From Nemertoderma westbladi (Eukaryota; Xenacoelomorpha; Nemertodermatida; Nemertodermatidae), in NCBI GenBank assembly GCA_032718475.1, contig JAUCBJ010000200.1, positions 35,054 to 99,053 on the forward strand: a DNA stretch of 64,000 nucleotides, given 5' to 3'. Below, piece by piece: positions 1 to 9,313 of the stretch. The translations under genes and the position numbers were made by a program. Position 1 is the stretch's first letter. Each line of letters opens with the position of its first letter. A model generated the notes under the pieces. The model was not told the origin of the DNA and did no database searches. It saw only the letters and a program-made list of their open reading frames with translations.

Positions 1-1316
1 GGCCATTTGTCCGTTAGTCAATGCCTTCCAGAATGTCACTGTATTATTATGTATCCTTGGATACTAGTAGTGTGCTATTTATTCCCTATGCTATTCAATG
101 GGACAAGCTTTCTATTGTTCGTTTAACTCAATTCTAATTCTAGCGTGGTTGTTGCTATGGTGACATTATGCAAAGCTAGCGGTAGAATTAGGGTGATTCC
201 AATGCATACAGATCTGGGATGTTATTTAATAGTAATTCTTTAATAGTCAATGTCCTGTTTTTATACATGACTTTATGAATTTTATCGGCTATTGACTATG
301 TTTGGGAGACTTTCGTACACGCATACGCATAATAATATAAATCTCCGCTCCCTTGATCTATTAATTAATGGAATTTTGGGAATGTTATAAATTGCGTAAA
401 ATGGCAATTTATTAAATTCATTAAAAGACATGAATTTAAATTTATTCCCTGAAATTTTATTATTTGATAATTAAATGGGCATATTTTGATTCTAGAACAT
501 GTCTAGGGACACAAGATCCTTAATTCTATGACAATTGTCTTTTTTAAGAATATCGGTAAATGCTACGATATCTTAATTGACTAGAATTGTTGAAGGATCT
601 GAATTTTACAGATTTTGATTTATTAGATTTGCAAATATTAAATAATTAATATTTGAGATGGGCACCGATTTATTCCAGAACTTGTCTGGGGACGTTAACC
701 ACTGATTCTAGAATTTGTCTTTCAAGTATATCGGTGGGTGCCGCGATATCTTAATCGACTAGAATTACAGATGGTCAAAGGGTTTAACAGATTTATTTTG
801 CGTTATACGCTACTGTTAAAGGGACATCACGCTACTATATGTATTATTTAATATACGGTATGAGAGCAATATCGCACGAAGCAATGTCAGTGTGAAGAGG
901 CAAGTCGTTTCCAAGGTCTACCCAGAGCTTGGTTTAGCCGAGACACGAGGATCTGAACTTTGCATTCCTAATACTCTGCCTACCAATAATACTTAAATAT
1001 AGTAGTGGCTTTATTGTACTTTAATAAGTACGGACATTTCATCTTACTGTAGTTACGTATTTGTAATGTAATACGGACAGTAAGGAAAGAGAAAAAGAAT
1101 TATTTCTTGCCGTCGCATTAAATATAATATATATGTAATTAAGTAATAAACGCGAATATATATTGCACTAATCTACTAAATAATCGCTAAAATAACATTC
1201 TACTGAATAAAATTAAAGAAAACGATTATAATAGAATTACATAGTAATACATACATAAATATAAAAATAATAAAATAATATAAAATAATAGAGTCACACA
1301 CCCACTCCATATGTTG
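1..1316 (-). other. BEL copy 1 post-pol noncoding spacer
   Basis: This AT-rich stretch matches 53070-54366 in reverse complement and follows the gag-protease stop codon on the minus strand. No reading frame of useful length is present on either strand. It contains an imperfect direct duplication of about 185 bp (blocks near 476-617 and 660-795), each with a GATATCTTAATNGACTAGAATT core. An X-box-like palindrome (GTTGCTATGGTGAC) lies at 151-164. It is not the LTR, because the true LTRs are at 11751-12969, 38113-39298 and 56302-57479. Confidence 0.8.
476..795 (-). repeat. Imperfect ~185-bp direct duplication in the BEL spacer
   Basis: Two similar blocks follow one another, sharing a 'GGGCAN...CCAGAAC-TGTCT-GGGAC' start and a 'TATCGGT...CGATATCTTAAT' end. 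The same pair is present in the other BEL copy around 53620-53900, so the duplication predates the split of the two copies. Confidence 0.65.
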
Positions 1317-4300
1317 TTACGTTATGGAGTCCCTAGATGTTTGAAGGATTAGGGAGGTGGTCGTGGGAAGAGAATCTTGCCTTCCACAGTTTCCGGGGAG
1401 TCCTCCATTCCCTTCCGATAAACACAAACGACCGACTGGGTGATTGAGTCGCTGCATCCTGAATACAATTTCAGGTTTCCTCTTCGTCCTGGAATAGTGA
1501 CGATAGAAACATCGCTCAAAGTATATGACGGCGTCACGAAGCCGATTCCAGGAGCTATAGTGGTCCGTCGCTCTCTGCAGGAGAGGTGAGAGTCCCTGCG
1601 AGACGTCTGATGTTCCAGAGCTCCAATCGCTCTCTCTGATCTTCATGAAGGATCCACTCGCGGAGGGGAGGCCCAGATCCACGGCGTCGTCCCTGGCAAC
1701 ATGTAATACCGACAGATCTATCCCGGGTTCAAATAACTCCGATCCACACGTCCGGGTTTCAGGTTCGACTTTCTCCGCTCCCTTGGCTGGTATAATCTCA
1801 GTCGGAGTAAGATGGGGAGGCCATTCATTCTCCTTACTCAGGAAGTCGGGTTCACCTAATCGGTCTGTAGTATCTGTCAGTTCTTGAGGAGTTGTTCCTC
1901 TGGAAGCGATGTCCGTTGGATTAAACTTCTTGGGGCAATATCTCCATTGATCTACATTGGAGCTAAGGTTGTCATTATCTGAGGAGTGTGGTGTTCCCTC
2001 AGTTGGGTCGTCTCCCTCACTAGTATCATCTTCCCATTCACTCACCTGGCAGACGCGATCTTGAAGCAGTCTTTCCCTGAGCGTTCTACGGGAAGGTCCA
2101 GTAAGGTACCAACCTACTCTAGTTCTTACCGCATAGGTCTGTAGGGGCTGCGGTTGAGCAGGCCGTTTCTCTAATGTCTCCAGCGCCTCATGCGCGTTTT
2201 GGCCGATGAGTATTTGCACTCCAGGGTAATCAGTCTGGAATCGAGGTATGTTAAGATGTTGGATGCTCTCATCCTCGTCCCAATTATAAAGGTCTGCTTG
2301 AGTAGTAGCGAAGTTCTTTATAGTCACCATTTTCACTGACCTGATGCTATGTTCTCCTAGTTCGTCCTGGGGGGTGGACAACTCACATATATAATAGTCG
2401 GCAGCTACAGTAGAATTCCAAACCTGCATGATCCCTGACAGGTTTAGCTTGGTTCGGAACTTGGGTTGTCCAGCAAAGATGACTTCGGCTAGTTCCCTAT
2501 CGATGAATGTTCCTGTGCTACCGGAGTCCAGGAGGGCGTTCACTATATAGCTCTTCTGAGGTCCGTGGACTCGTAACTGGACTACAGGAAATTCTCGGAT
2601 TCCTATATTGGAAGTTGGCGCTTTCCAAGATGGTTGTTGATCGGAAGTAGTTAAGGTAAGGTCGCTGTCTGTGTCTTTCTCATACACGAGTGCTCGATAC
2701 ACTGCGGTGGTGTTTATTAGGTAACAGGATTCGTTTTGGTCGGAGAACTCGTCCGTATAGAATCCTTCCATCTCAGATTGATCAGTGTCGTTCACATCAC
2801 TGAATTGGACATGTAACTCGGAATCACTTACCTGACTCGGGCTGTTTCGTTCGAATTCCGTGTGCAACAAGATATGATGATTTGCGCCGCACTTTGCACA
2901 CCTTGCGTCGGAGTTACAGGTTCGCCGTTGGTGTCCTCGTCTGAGGCAATTATAACACAACCGCTTATCCCACATGACTTCACGTCTATCCTCGAGTGAT
3001 TTCCTCAGGAATTTATCACACGCATTTAAACGGTGGGGCCCGTCGCACAGCACACATTTCGGCTTGATGTTACTTACTTTAACCTGTGCTATGTGGTGCA
3101 CACTTGTTCTTTCCTCGGGCTTTCTCACCTGAATTCCTTTAGGAGACGTAGGAGGGGTTTTTTGTACCGGTTCCCTTCTGTCATTGGGTCGAGACTTGGA
3201 TTTACTTACCTGTTCTTTAGGCATTTTATTGACATAATAAGGCCGGTCAGTGTCTTTCCCGCTGTCCTCTCCTTGAGAGGTTTGGCTTTCACCGTCGTCG
3301 GTATAACATACTGGTGTTACCCTTCTCCTAGAAACGGGTTTCTCACTTACCTTGTTTTCCAATGTCTTCTCTCTGGACTGCCTTAGGAGCTGTAATTTCA
3401 CTTCTCTATCTAAGAATGACATGAGATCAGTCATGGTAGGGTCTCGTCGTTGTTGTTCCATCATATATAACACCTTCTTATCCCAGCGTGTACCTACTCC
3501 ACCCTTGGGCAAAGCAGATGCTAAGGCTCTTACAACCATAGAATTCTGGTATTCATGAGACTTACCTAGCCAATCTAATTGTCTACAGATCTCCTGAATC
3601 TCATCGGAAAACTCTATAATCCCGCTGCTAAGAAACTTTCGGGGCGCCATTAATTTTGCATACAAATACCCAGCTATGTCATTCCTATTACCATACCTGA
3701 TGTTTAGTGTATCCCAAACTTGTCTTAATCCATTTGGATGTCCAATAAATTTTAACGCCATTGACTTGGGAGGTCCTTCCAAACATTCGATGAGGAATCT
3801 AAGTTTCTCTCCGTTAGATAGTACAGAGTTCTGTATGTTATCTTTGTAATATTCATTAAAAGGTAACCATTTCATCTCATCTCCATTGAACTTGACAATC
3901 TCTCCCACCTTCACCGCTTGCCGGGCTTCGGTTCTAGCCATTTGACGCGTAAAACTTTCTTGGGCCATCGTGTTATTTAATATCGAGTTATCGGTATATA
4001 AATTTCTCGGATTATGATCAGGTCTATAGGGAATGTCATTATCAACAGGTCTATAATTACCCTTAATAGGGTTCACTATAGGAGTTTCTACTTCGCTAGC
4101 AGTATAGATGCGTGTAGGCTCCACACCTTGCGCATGAGATACTTCAGACCTAACAGGTTGACACATTATTACAGGGGGTGGTGGTATACCCTTTTGTAAA
4201 TTTACTAATTTATCGCGTTCTAGCGCGATATTTTGCTGCACTTCTTGCAACTCTAGCCTACTTTCCCTTACTGTGCCCTTTAACTGTTGAACAGTCCCTT

Positions 4301-5543
4301 CTAACTCTCGGACCTGTTGAGAGGAGCGTGCTTGATTCTCCTCCATCTTTCCGAGGAGAATGTCCATCCCCCGCCGTCTCTCGTCCACCCAATCAACCGC
4401 CGAAACGGGATCCGCCAACGTCGTAGCGGGCAGACGAGGGACAACGGGCGACAAATCAGTAATATTTCGCTCGGGGTCCAGGACCTGAACTGTCTCCTGG
4501 GCAGTTCTACTGGGCACAGGTAGCTTAGTGCTATGCAGAGGGAATTTAGAGGTAGCTTCAGGGAGCACAGGTGTGTCTATCACCGAAGGGGTGATTTCAA
4601 AAACAGGCCTAATTATTTCAGGCTCATCTACTATAGTAGGGAGTCTTTCTATTTTAATTATTTGGTCTGTGGGTTCTGTGCTGCCTAAGTTGGTGTTATT
4701 TAGTTGCCTTCTAACAGCTGGAGGCAAATCAGGCAATTTATGACGGTGGAATGTTCTTTTACGTCTACTTAGACGAGATCTATTTCTCTTACCTTCAGTA
4801 TCGGTGGTATCGCCTTCTTCAGATGATGTATATCCCTGTCTTTTGGGAGTAGATCTATTCATCATCTGCATATTACTAGCTGTTAACTGTTTACTGAAGT
4901 CGTCTTGCTTCTCTTGAAGATTTTCCAACTCCAGTTGGGCGATCTCTTCAGCCGCTCTCCGTTCTGCTTCCGCCACCGCTGCCGCTTTTGCCTCTGCCGC
5001 TGCCGCTTTTGCCTCTGCCTTTGCTTCTGCTGCTGCCGCTGTTGCCTTTGCCTCTGCTTCTGCTGCTGCCGCTTTTGCCTTTGCCTCTGCTTCTGCTGCT
5101 GCCGCTTTTGCCTTTGCCTCTGCTTCTGCTGCTGCCGCTTTTGCCTTTGCCTCTGCTTCTGCTGCTGCCGCTTTTGCCTCTGCCGCTGCTTCTGCCAAGG
5201 TCGCTTTTCTTTCTGCCTCTGCCACTGCTGCTATCTTTCTGTCTTCTATACGTTTTTTCCTTACTTGTTCTTCTTGTTCTCTAGCGATGCGGAGTTGTTC
5301 ATCGAATTTAGCCTGATTCGCAGCCCTCATTTCCACATCGATGGCATCCAACACAAGCTTGGTTCCTTCACTATTAGGGCTAAGTCCCTCTAACCTTCTC
5401 CTCAACTCGTCATCACCTAAAAAACGCTGATAGTCTGATAGATAGATGTCAATGGCATCTCTCTTATGTGGTTTCTCTGCTGTCACTTCGCTCTCGGTTG
5501 TATCTAGTAGACTGTCTGACAGGTTCTGCTTTGCGTCAGACAT
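1317..5543 (-). CDS. BEL/Pao Gag-protease polyprotein, internally deleted but open
   Basis: A single 1408-codon frame starts at an ATG (MSDAKQNLSD) and ends in TAA. In order it shows an Ala/Glu/Lys-rich 11-residue-repeat coiled coil (about residues 100-200), a BEL-type Gag core starting near residue 525 (MAQESFTRQMAR), zinc knuckles near residues 835-890 (including CYNCLRRGHQRRTC), and a retropepsin with its DSG active site near residue 1006. Compared with 44850-53069 it lacks about 280 residues after LLDTT, nearly all of reverse transcriptase and RNase H (junction near residue 1191), and the integrase (junction near residue 1350). All three losses keep the frame. The tail is residual pol linker and C-terminus. 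It could be a non-autonomous Gag-protease derivative or a copy kept under selection. It could not reverse-transcribe or integrate itself without helper enzymes. Confidence 0.9.
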   Translation of the reverse strand: MSDAKQNLSDSLLDTTESEVTAEKPHKRDAIDIYLSDYQRFLGDDELRRRLEGLSPNSEGTKLVLDAIDVEMRAANQAKFDEQLRIAREQEEQVRKKRIEDRKIAAVAEAERKATLAEAAAEAKAAAAEAEAKAKAAAAEAEAKAKAAAAEAEAKAKAAAAEAEAKATAAAAEAKAEAKAAAAEAKAAAVAEAERRAAEEIAQLELENLQEKQDDFSKQLTASNMQMMNRSTPKRQGYTSSEEGDTTDTEGKRNRSRLSRRKRTFHRHKLPDLPPAVRRQLNNTNLGSTEPTDQIIKIERLPTIVDEPEIIRPVFEITPSVIDTPVLPEATSKFPLHSTKLPVPSRTAQETVQVLDPERNITDLSPVVPRLPATTLADPVSAVDWVDERRRGMDILLGKMEENQARSSQQVRELEGTVQQLKGTVRESRLELQEVQQNIALERDKLVNLQKGIPPPPVIMCQPVRSEVSHAQGVEPTRIYTASEVETPIVNPIKGNYRPVDNDIPYRPDHNPRNLYTDNSILNNTMAQESFTRQMARTEARQAVKVGEIVKFNGDEMKWLPFNEYYKDNIQNSVLSNGEKLRFLIECLEGPPKSMALKFIGHPNGLRQVWDTLNIRYGNRNDIAGYLYAKLMAPRKFLSSGIIEFSDEIQEICRQLDWLGKSHEYQNSMVVRALASALPKGGVGTRWDKKVLYMMEQQRRDPTMTDLMSFLDREVKLQLLRQSREKTLENKVSEKPVSRRRVTPVCYTDDGESQTSQGEDSGKDTDRPYYVNKMPKEQVSKSKSRPNDRREPVQKTPPTSPKGIQVRKPEERTSVHHIAQVKVSNIKPKCVLCDGPHRLNACDKFLRKSLEDRREVMWDKRLCYNCLRRGHQRRTCNSDARCAKCGANHHILLHTEFERNSPSQVSDSELHVQFSDVNDTDQSEMEGFYTDEFSDQNESCYLINTTAVYRALVYEKDTDSDLTLTTSDQQPSWKAPTSNIGIREFPVVQLRVHGPQKSYIVNALLDSGSTGTFIDRELAEVIFAGQPKFRTKLNLSGIMQVWNSTVAADYYICELSTPQDELGEHSIRSVKMVTIKNFATTQADLYNWDEDESIQHLNIPRFQTDYPGVQILIGQNAHEALETLEKRPAQPQPLQTYAVRTRVGWYLTGPSRRTLRERLLQDRVCQVSEWEDDTSEGDDPTEGTPHSSDNDNLSSNVDQWRYCPKKFNPTDIASRGTTPQELTDTTDRLGEPDFLSKENEWPPHLTPTEIIPAKGAEKVEPETRTCGSELFEPGIDLSVLHVARDDAVDLGLPSASGSFMKIRESDWSSGTSDVSQGLSPLLQRATDHYSSWNRLRDAVIYFERCFYRHYSRTKRKPEIVFRMQRLNHPVGRLCLSEGNGGLPGNCGRQDSLPTTTSLILQTSRDSIT
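4960..5230 (-). repeat. Coding 33-bp tandem repeat (Ala-rich hendecads)
   Basis: About five units of 33 bp encode the 11-residue motif AEAKAKAAAAE inside Gag. An 11-residue period is typical of right-handed (hendecad) coiled coils. The matching segment of copy 2 (about 46025-46320) has the same composition but a different arrangement, so the array has been remodelled between copies. Confidence 0.8.
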
Positions 5544-5676
5544 GCTTATGTGTACAGTTGAATGTCTACTGCTGTATTACAGTCTGAGCAAGTCTAGTAA
5601 CTCAGTATTAACTGATAGCCTAGTAATTAATTACCGGTACTGCTACTCAGTGTAGCGTGATATATAATATATTAGA

Positions 5677-6042
5677 ATACCGGTATGCTTATAGTATATA
5701 TAAGTATTATTACAGACTAGGTTTATCTCAGAATACCGGTATAATTTTAGCACAAATATATATAAATATATAACAGGCCTATCGGAATACCGGTATACAG
5801 CTCACAGTTTGTAGCATATATAATTCTGGACTAGAATTAATTACAAGTACCGGTATAATTTCAGCCTAAATTTATAGAAATAAAGATAATAGGCCTATCG
5901 TAAATACCGGTATGCAGTTTACACTTATAGTGTATATATATAAGTATAATTACAAACTAGAATTAATTACAGAATACCGGTATGATTTCAACCTAAAATT
6001 TATAGAAATAAATATAATAAGCCTACTGTAAATACCGGTATA
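5677..6042. repeat. Phased array of ATACCGGTAT palindromes upstream of gag
   Basis: Seven copies of the 10-bp palindrome ATACCGGTAT (one as GTACCGGTAT) occur at 5677, 5733, 5787, 5847, 5904, 5974 and 6033, spaced 54-70 bp. They lie in alternating flanks, giving an imperfect dimer period of about 115-130 bp. The block sits directly upstream of the gag start on the minus strand, and copy 2 has an equivalent at about 44460-44710. It may be a leader RNA structure, a promoter element or a plain satellite; the sequence does not decide. Confidence 0.75.
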
Positions 6043-6322
6043 TCAATTATTTTAAATAACTGAATTTCTGAATTTCAAGGGTTACTTGTTACTTTACTTA
6101 CTTTATTACCGTTATTTGAACAGTAGTCCAACTGATATTGAGACCTAATGGTTTTATGGTAGGCCTACTATTTATAAATCGTTAGATTTGATTTATAATA
6201 TATATATACCCGTTTTAATGGGCTTTGTCAATATTTGAAATAAATGTTATTATTTCTGGGGAGTAATCACTACACAAAGCGGTACGCTTTCAGTGAAGTG
6301 TTACTTATAGGACACTAAAACA

Positions 6323-6337
6323 AATAATTCTAATTTA
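6323..6337. repeat. LINE target-site duplication, left
   Basis: The 15-mer AATAATTCTAATTTA directly follows the BEL leader and recurs at 10218-10232. The uninterrupted BEL copy 2 carries it once, in reverse complement, at about 44166-44185. Confidence 0.9.
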
Positions 6338-6472
6338 TATATATTTCAATACACCCCGGGCGGGGTAAATATGCGGTAAAATTAATTATAAAAACACACA
6401 GTAAAAGGTCGTTCACTTGTAAAATAAATATTAAGTATAAAATATTATTATTATTATTTAACTGGAAGATGA

Positions 6473-9313
6473 CTATGAAGCAGCCAGTTGTGACAGCGGT
6501 GGGCACATCGCACAGACGAGCACGTGGTAACGGTCATCGCAGGGCTCGCCGCAGTATGTACAGCAGCAGGTGGATGTGAGTTCGTGGAACGGTGTAGCGG
6601 TTGAGCAGACACGGAAGTGAAACCCGTGGGCGGTTGCCCTCGTAACTACGTGTCGATTACGTTGTCCGGCGCGTTTCCAGATTTCGCATTGGAAACCCGG
6701 ACCACGCTGGTAACCTTCGTCGTGGAAGTTTAGCTCGCGTTCACGGCGGTAACTGCGGTAATTCGAAACGATATTGGTGTCGAATATATTGGGGCTGGAG
6801 GTGAGTATGGACTCAACGAATGATTTTTCTTGAGTTAAATGCAGCACTAGAGTGGAAGAGGTTGATGAGTGTAGAGAGAGCATTCGCTTTAAATATTTGT
6901 TTTTAATTTTATCGATTTCTTTAAGATTAGCGAGAGTGAAAAATCGTCCGATTTCTTTAAATGAATAAGTAACCAATGGGGCAATTTTCATATTGAATAT
7001 TGATATACCTGTAGATATTGATAGTAGATGGAGATGGTTTAGTGAACCAGTTACTATGGAGGCGCTTTCTTTTTTCTGCTGGATGTGTCGTGTGAAGGAG
7101 AGCGAAGACTGTAGGACGACCCCGAGGTATTCGTAGCTGCTCGCGATAACAACTGGGTTGGCCCCGTAAGTGAAGTTGTCGTTGACAGCGAGGCGGCCTC
7201 CTTTACGGAATTTAATTACTTTGGTCTTAACCAAGTTAACTTCCATTCCGTTGGAGAGGCACCATCCATGGAGCGCAGTTAAACATGCCTGTATATCCTC
7301 CTTATTGTTCGAGTAGATAACGAGATCGTCGGCATAGAACAGGAATTTAATAATGGCAATGCCTGCTGAACGGATAACGGCTGCGAGGTCAGCAATAAAT
7401 ATAATGAACAATGTTGGAGAAAGGCAGTCTCCTTGAAGAATGCCACGCAACTGTTGGATAATATTCGAGAAGCGAATTCCATCGAAAACTCTAAAACTGT
7501 TGTCGAGTAGCTCCTTTATTAGATCGTAAACCTTCCCTTTGATACCTGCGTTGTAGATTTTGTAAAGTAGTTTAGTGCGGGGGACCATGTCGAACGCCTT
7601 ACGGAAATCTATGAAAGCCGCGTATATTATACGTTGCTGCCGTGAAGGGGAATGGAAACCGGCGGATATGTCATCGATGAGTTGGGAAATGGCTTGTTTG
7701 GTTGACTTACCCGGAAGGAAACCGTACTGTTCTGGAGGAAGATAATGAGAGATGAATTGCCTAACCCGATTATTTATTAGCGAGGTTAGGATCTTGAGGG
7801 TCACACAGATCAGGGCGATACCGCGATAGTTATCCGGATTTGTGACGTCACCTTTGCCTTTATATATAATATTGATTACGCTGGTTTTCCAGATCGAAGG
7901 GAGTTTCGCTGTATTGAGGCACACATTATAGAGTAGAGTTATTAATATAACCAAGAAAGGGGCTGCCTGTTTAAGGTGCTCATAAAATATTTTATCCGGG
8001 CCACTTGCTTTGTTGTTTGCCGAAGCATTAATGGTTGTGAGAACTTCGGTGTTGGAGAATGTCTCGTTGTACCATTCGGGGGTGCTACGCTCGTGTTCCG
8101 TGGTGACTGGGATTGGTTCACAGTTAGGAGGATCCACCCGGGTTCCAAGTAAATTCCGAAAGTGGGACTCAAGGCGGGAAGCATCTATAGGGGCAACATT
8201 AGGCTTGTAGTCTCTGAATAAAAGCCAGGGTTTAATTTCCACTTTTCCTATAAGTTTCCTAAGTGAGTTTTCTTCGTAGGCCAAGCGCTTTAACTTTATA
8301 AGCTTTTTGTATTGTTTGCGTTGTTCCCAGAAAGCGAGTTTATCGGAGTTAGAGTCGTTCCTCTTCTTCATTGACTCAACTAAGGTTCCCTTTAGTCGCT
8401 GACAGTCAGAATCGAACCAAGGTTTACCATGGGCTCGGCGGAGGGGGATTGTTTCGGTCGATTCGAGTATTGCATCATTTACTAACTGTATAGCAGAGTC
8501 TATGTCTGAGTTCCCGGAGAGTTCCTCCTCTAGAGACTGTACATCGAGGCATCCACGTAGATGACTGATATCCAACTTCCTGCTAACCCGAATAGGTTTG
8601 CAGCTGATGTCGGGGTTGACCGCCGGAATGGTAATCAATGCTGTTACACGCTGGTGTTTACGAATCGGATTGATAGAGACCGTTGTTGTCTGGAGATCGA
8701 CTGGGAATGACCCCGGGTACTTTATAAATAGAAGATCAATAAGACTTTCGCCTTGTGGTGAAATGTAGGTAGGTTCAGTTGGGTTGTTGATACATATAAA
8801 TCCTAGATTATTAAAGTAGCTGCATAGTTTTGTCCCTCGAATACCACTGTCAAGTCTACAGTTAAAGTCCCCGCCAATGATAATGGGTATATCTGGGTGA
8901 GTGTAGGATAGTGCGTTAGTTACTGATAATGTTATGTCTTCAATTGCGTAATCCGGGTTGAAGTAGAAGACAATGAAATGTGCTGCTATAGTTTTAATAG
9001 CAATAAACGATTCATCTCTGGCGACTATTGCTGGGTTTAAATTGGGTCTACATAGTATCAGTAGGCCCCCATAGGGGCGGCCTCTAGTGGGCTTCACTGC
9101 AGGGCTCGTGAAAGGATAGTATTCAGTTGTATTAAAGGTAGTGGAGGTATGGAATGTCTCCGTGAAGAGAAGAACATCCGAGTGAGAGTAAAGTTCATTA
9201 TCTGGGAGGTGGTCCGTGAGGTATTTAATACCTTCCACATTCCATAGTGATACAGTGAGGGGGTGCGGGTTGTCTGCGCGCGCGTAAGTGTGGAGTTGGC
9301 AGAATGGTGGTTG
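6473..9313 (-). CDS. LINE ORF2: APE-like endonuclease and reverse transcriptase
   Basis: The frame is open from the codon right after the ORF1 stop to a TGA at 6473. Its N-terminus reads LTVSLWNVEG, then LLFTETF and GGDFNCRLD, the endonuclease metal-binding motifs. Reverse transcriptase follows with NPDNYRGIAL, YGFLPGKST, FIDFRKAFD, GILQGDCLSP and the catalytic FYADDLVIYS. The C-terminus has a CTYCGEPCDDRYHVLVC Cys/His motif of the kind seen at many LINE ORF2 ends. There is no ATG ahead of the endonuclease domain, and the frame is the same as ORF1, so translation must use read-through of the intervening TGA, re-initiation or a non-AUG start. All catalytic motifs are present, so the protein may be functional. 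Confidence 0.92.
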   Translation of the reverse strand, partial: QPPFCQLHTYARADNPHPLTVSLWNVEGIKYLTDHLPDNELYSHSDVLLFTETFHTSTTFNTTEYYPFTSPAVKPTRGRPYGGLLILCRPNLNPAIVARDESFIAIKTIAAHFIVFYFNPDYAIEDITLSVTNALSYTHPDIPIIIGGDFNCRLDSGIRGTKLCSYFNNLGFICINNPTEPTYISPQGESLIDLLFIKYPGSFPVDLQTTTVSINPIRKHQRVTALITIPAVNPDISCKPIRVSRKLDISHLRGCLDVQSLEEELSGNSDIDSAIQLVNDAILESTETIPLRRAHGKPWFDSDCQRLKGTLVESMKKRNDSNSDKLAFWEQRKQYKKLIKLKRLAYEENSLRKLIGKVEIKPWLLFRDYKPNVAPIDASRLESHFRNLLGTRVDPPNCEPIPVTTEHERSTPEWYNETFSNTEVLTTINASANNKASGPDKIFYEHLKQAAPFLVILITLLYNVCLNTAKLPSIWKTSVINIIYKGKGDVTNPDNYRGIALICVTLKILTSLINNRVRQFISHYLPPEQYGFLPGKSTKQAISQLIDDISAGFHSPSRQQRIIYAAFIDFRKAFDMVPRTKLLYKIYNAGIKGKVYDLIKELLDNSFRVFDGIRFSNIIQQLRGILQGDCLSPTLFIIFIADLAAVIRSAGIAIIKFLFYADDLVIYSNNKEDIQACLTALHGWCLSNGMEVNLVKTKVIKFRKGGRLAVNDNFTYGANPVVIASSYEYLGVVLQSSLSFTRHIQQKKESASIVTGSLNHLHLLSISTGISIFNMKIAPLVTYSFKEIGRFFTLANLKEIDKIKNKYLKRMLSLHSSTSSTLVLHLTQEKSFVESILTSSPNIFDTNIVSNYRSYRRERELNFHDEGYQRGPGFQCEIWKRAGQRNRHVVTRATAHGFHFRVCSTATPFHELTSTCCCTYCGEPCDDRYHVLVCAMCPPLSQLAAS

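Noticed and set aside
1-1316. LTR of BEL copy 1
   Set aside because: It matches 53070-54366, which lies inside copy 2 between pol and the accessory frame; the true LTRs are elsewhere and have TG...CA ends.
4905-5393. Plus-strand Cys/Leu/Phe-rich frame
   Set aside because: It is antisense to the Ala-rich repeat of BEL Gag; the same shadow appears opposite 45867-46340.
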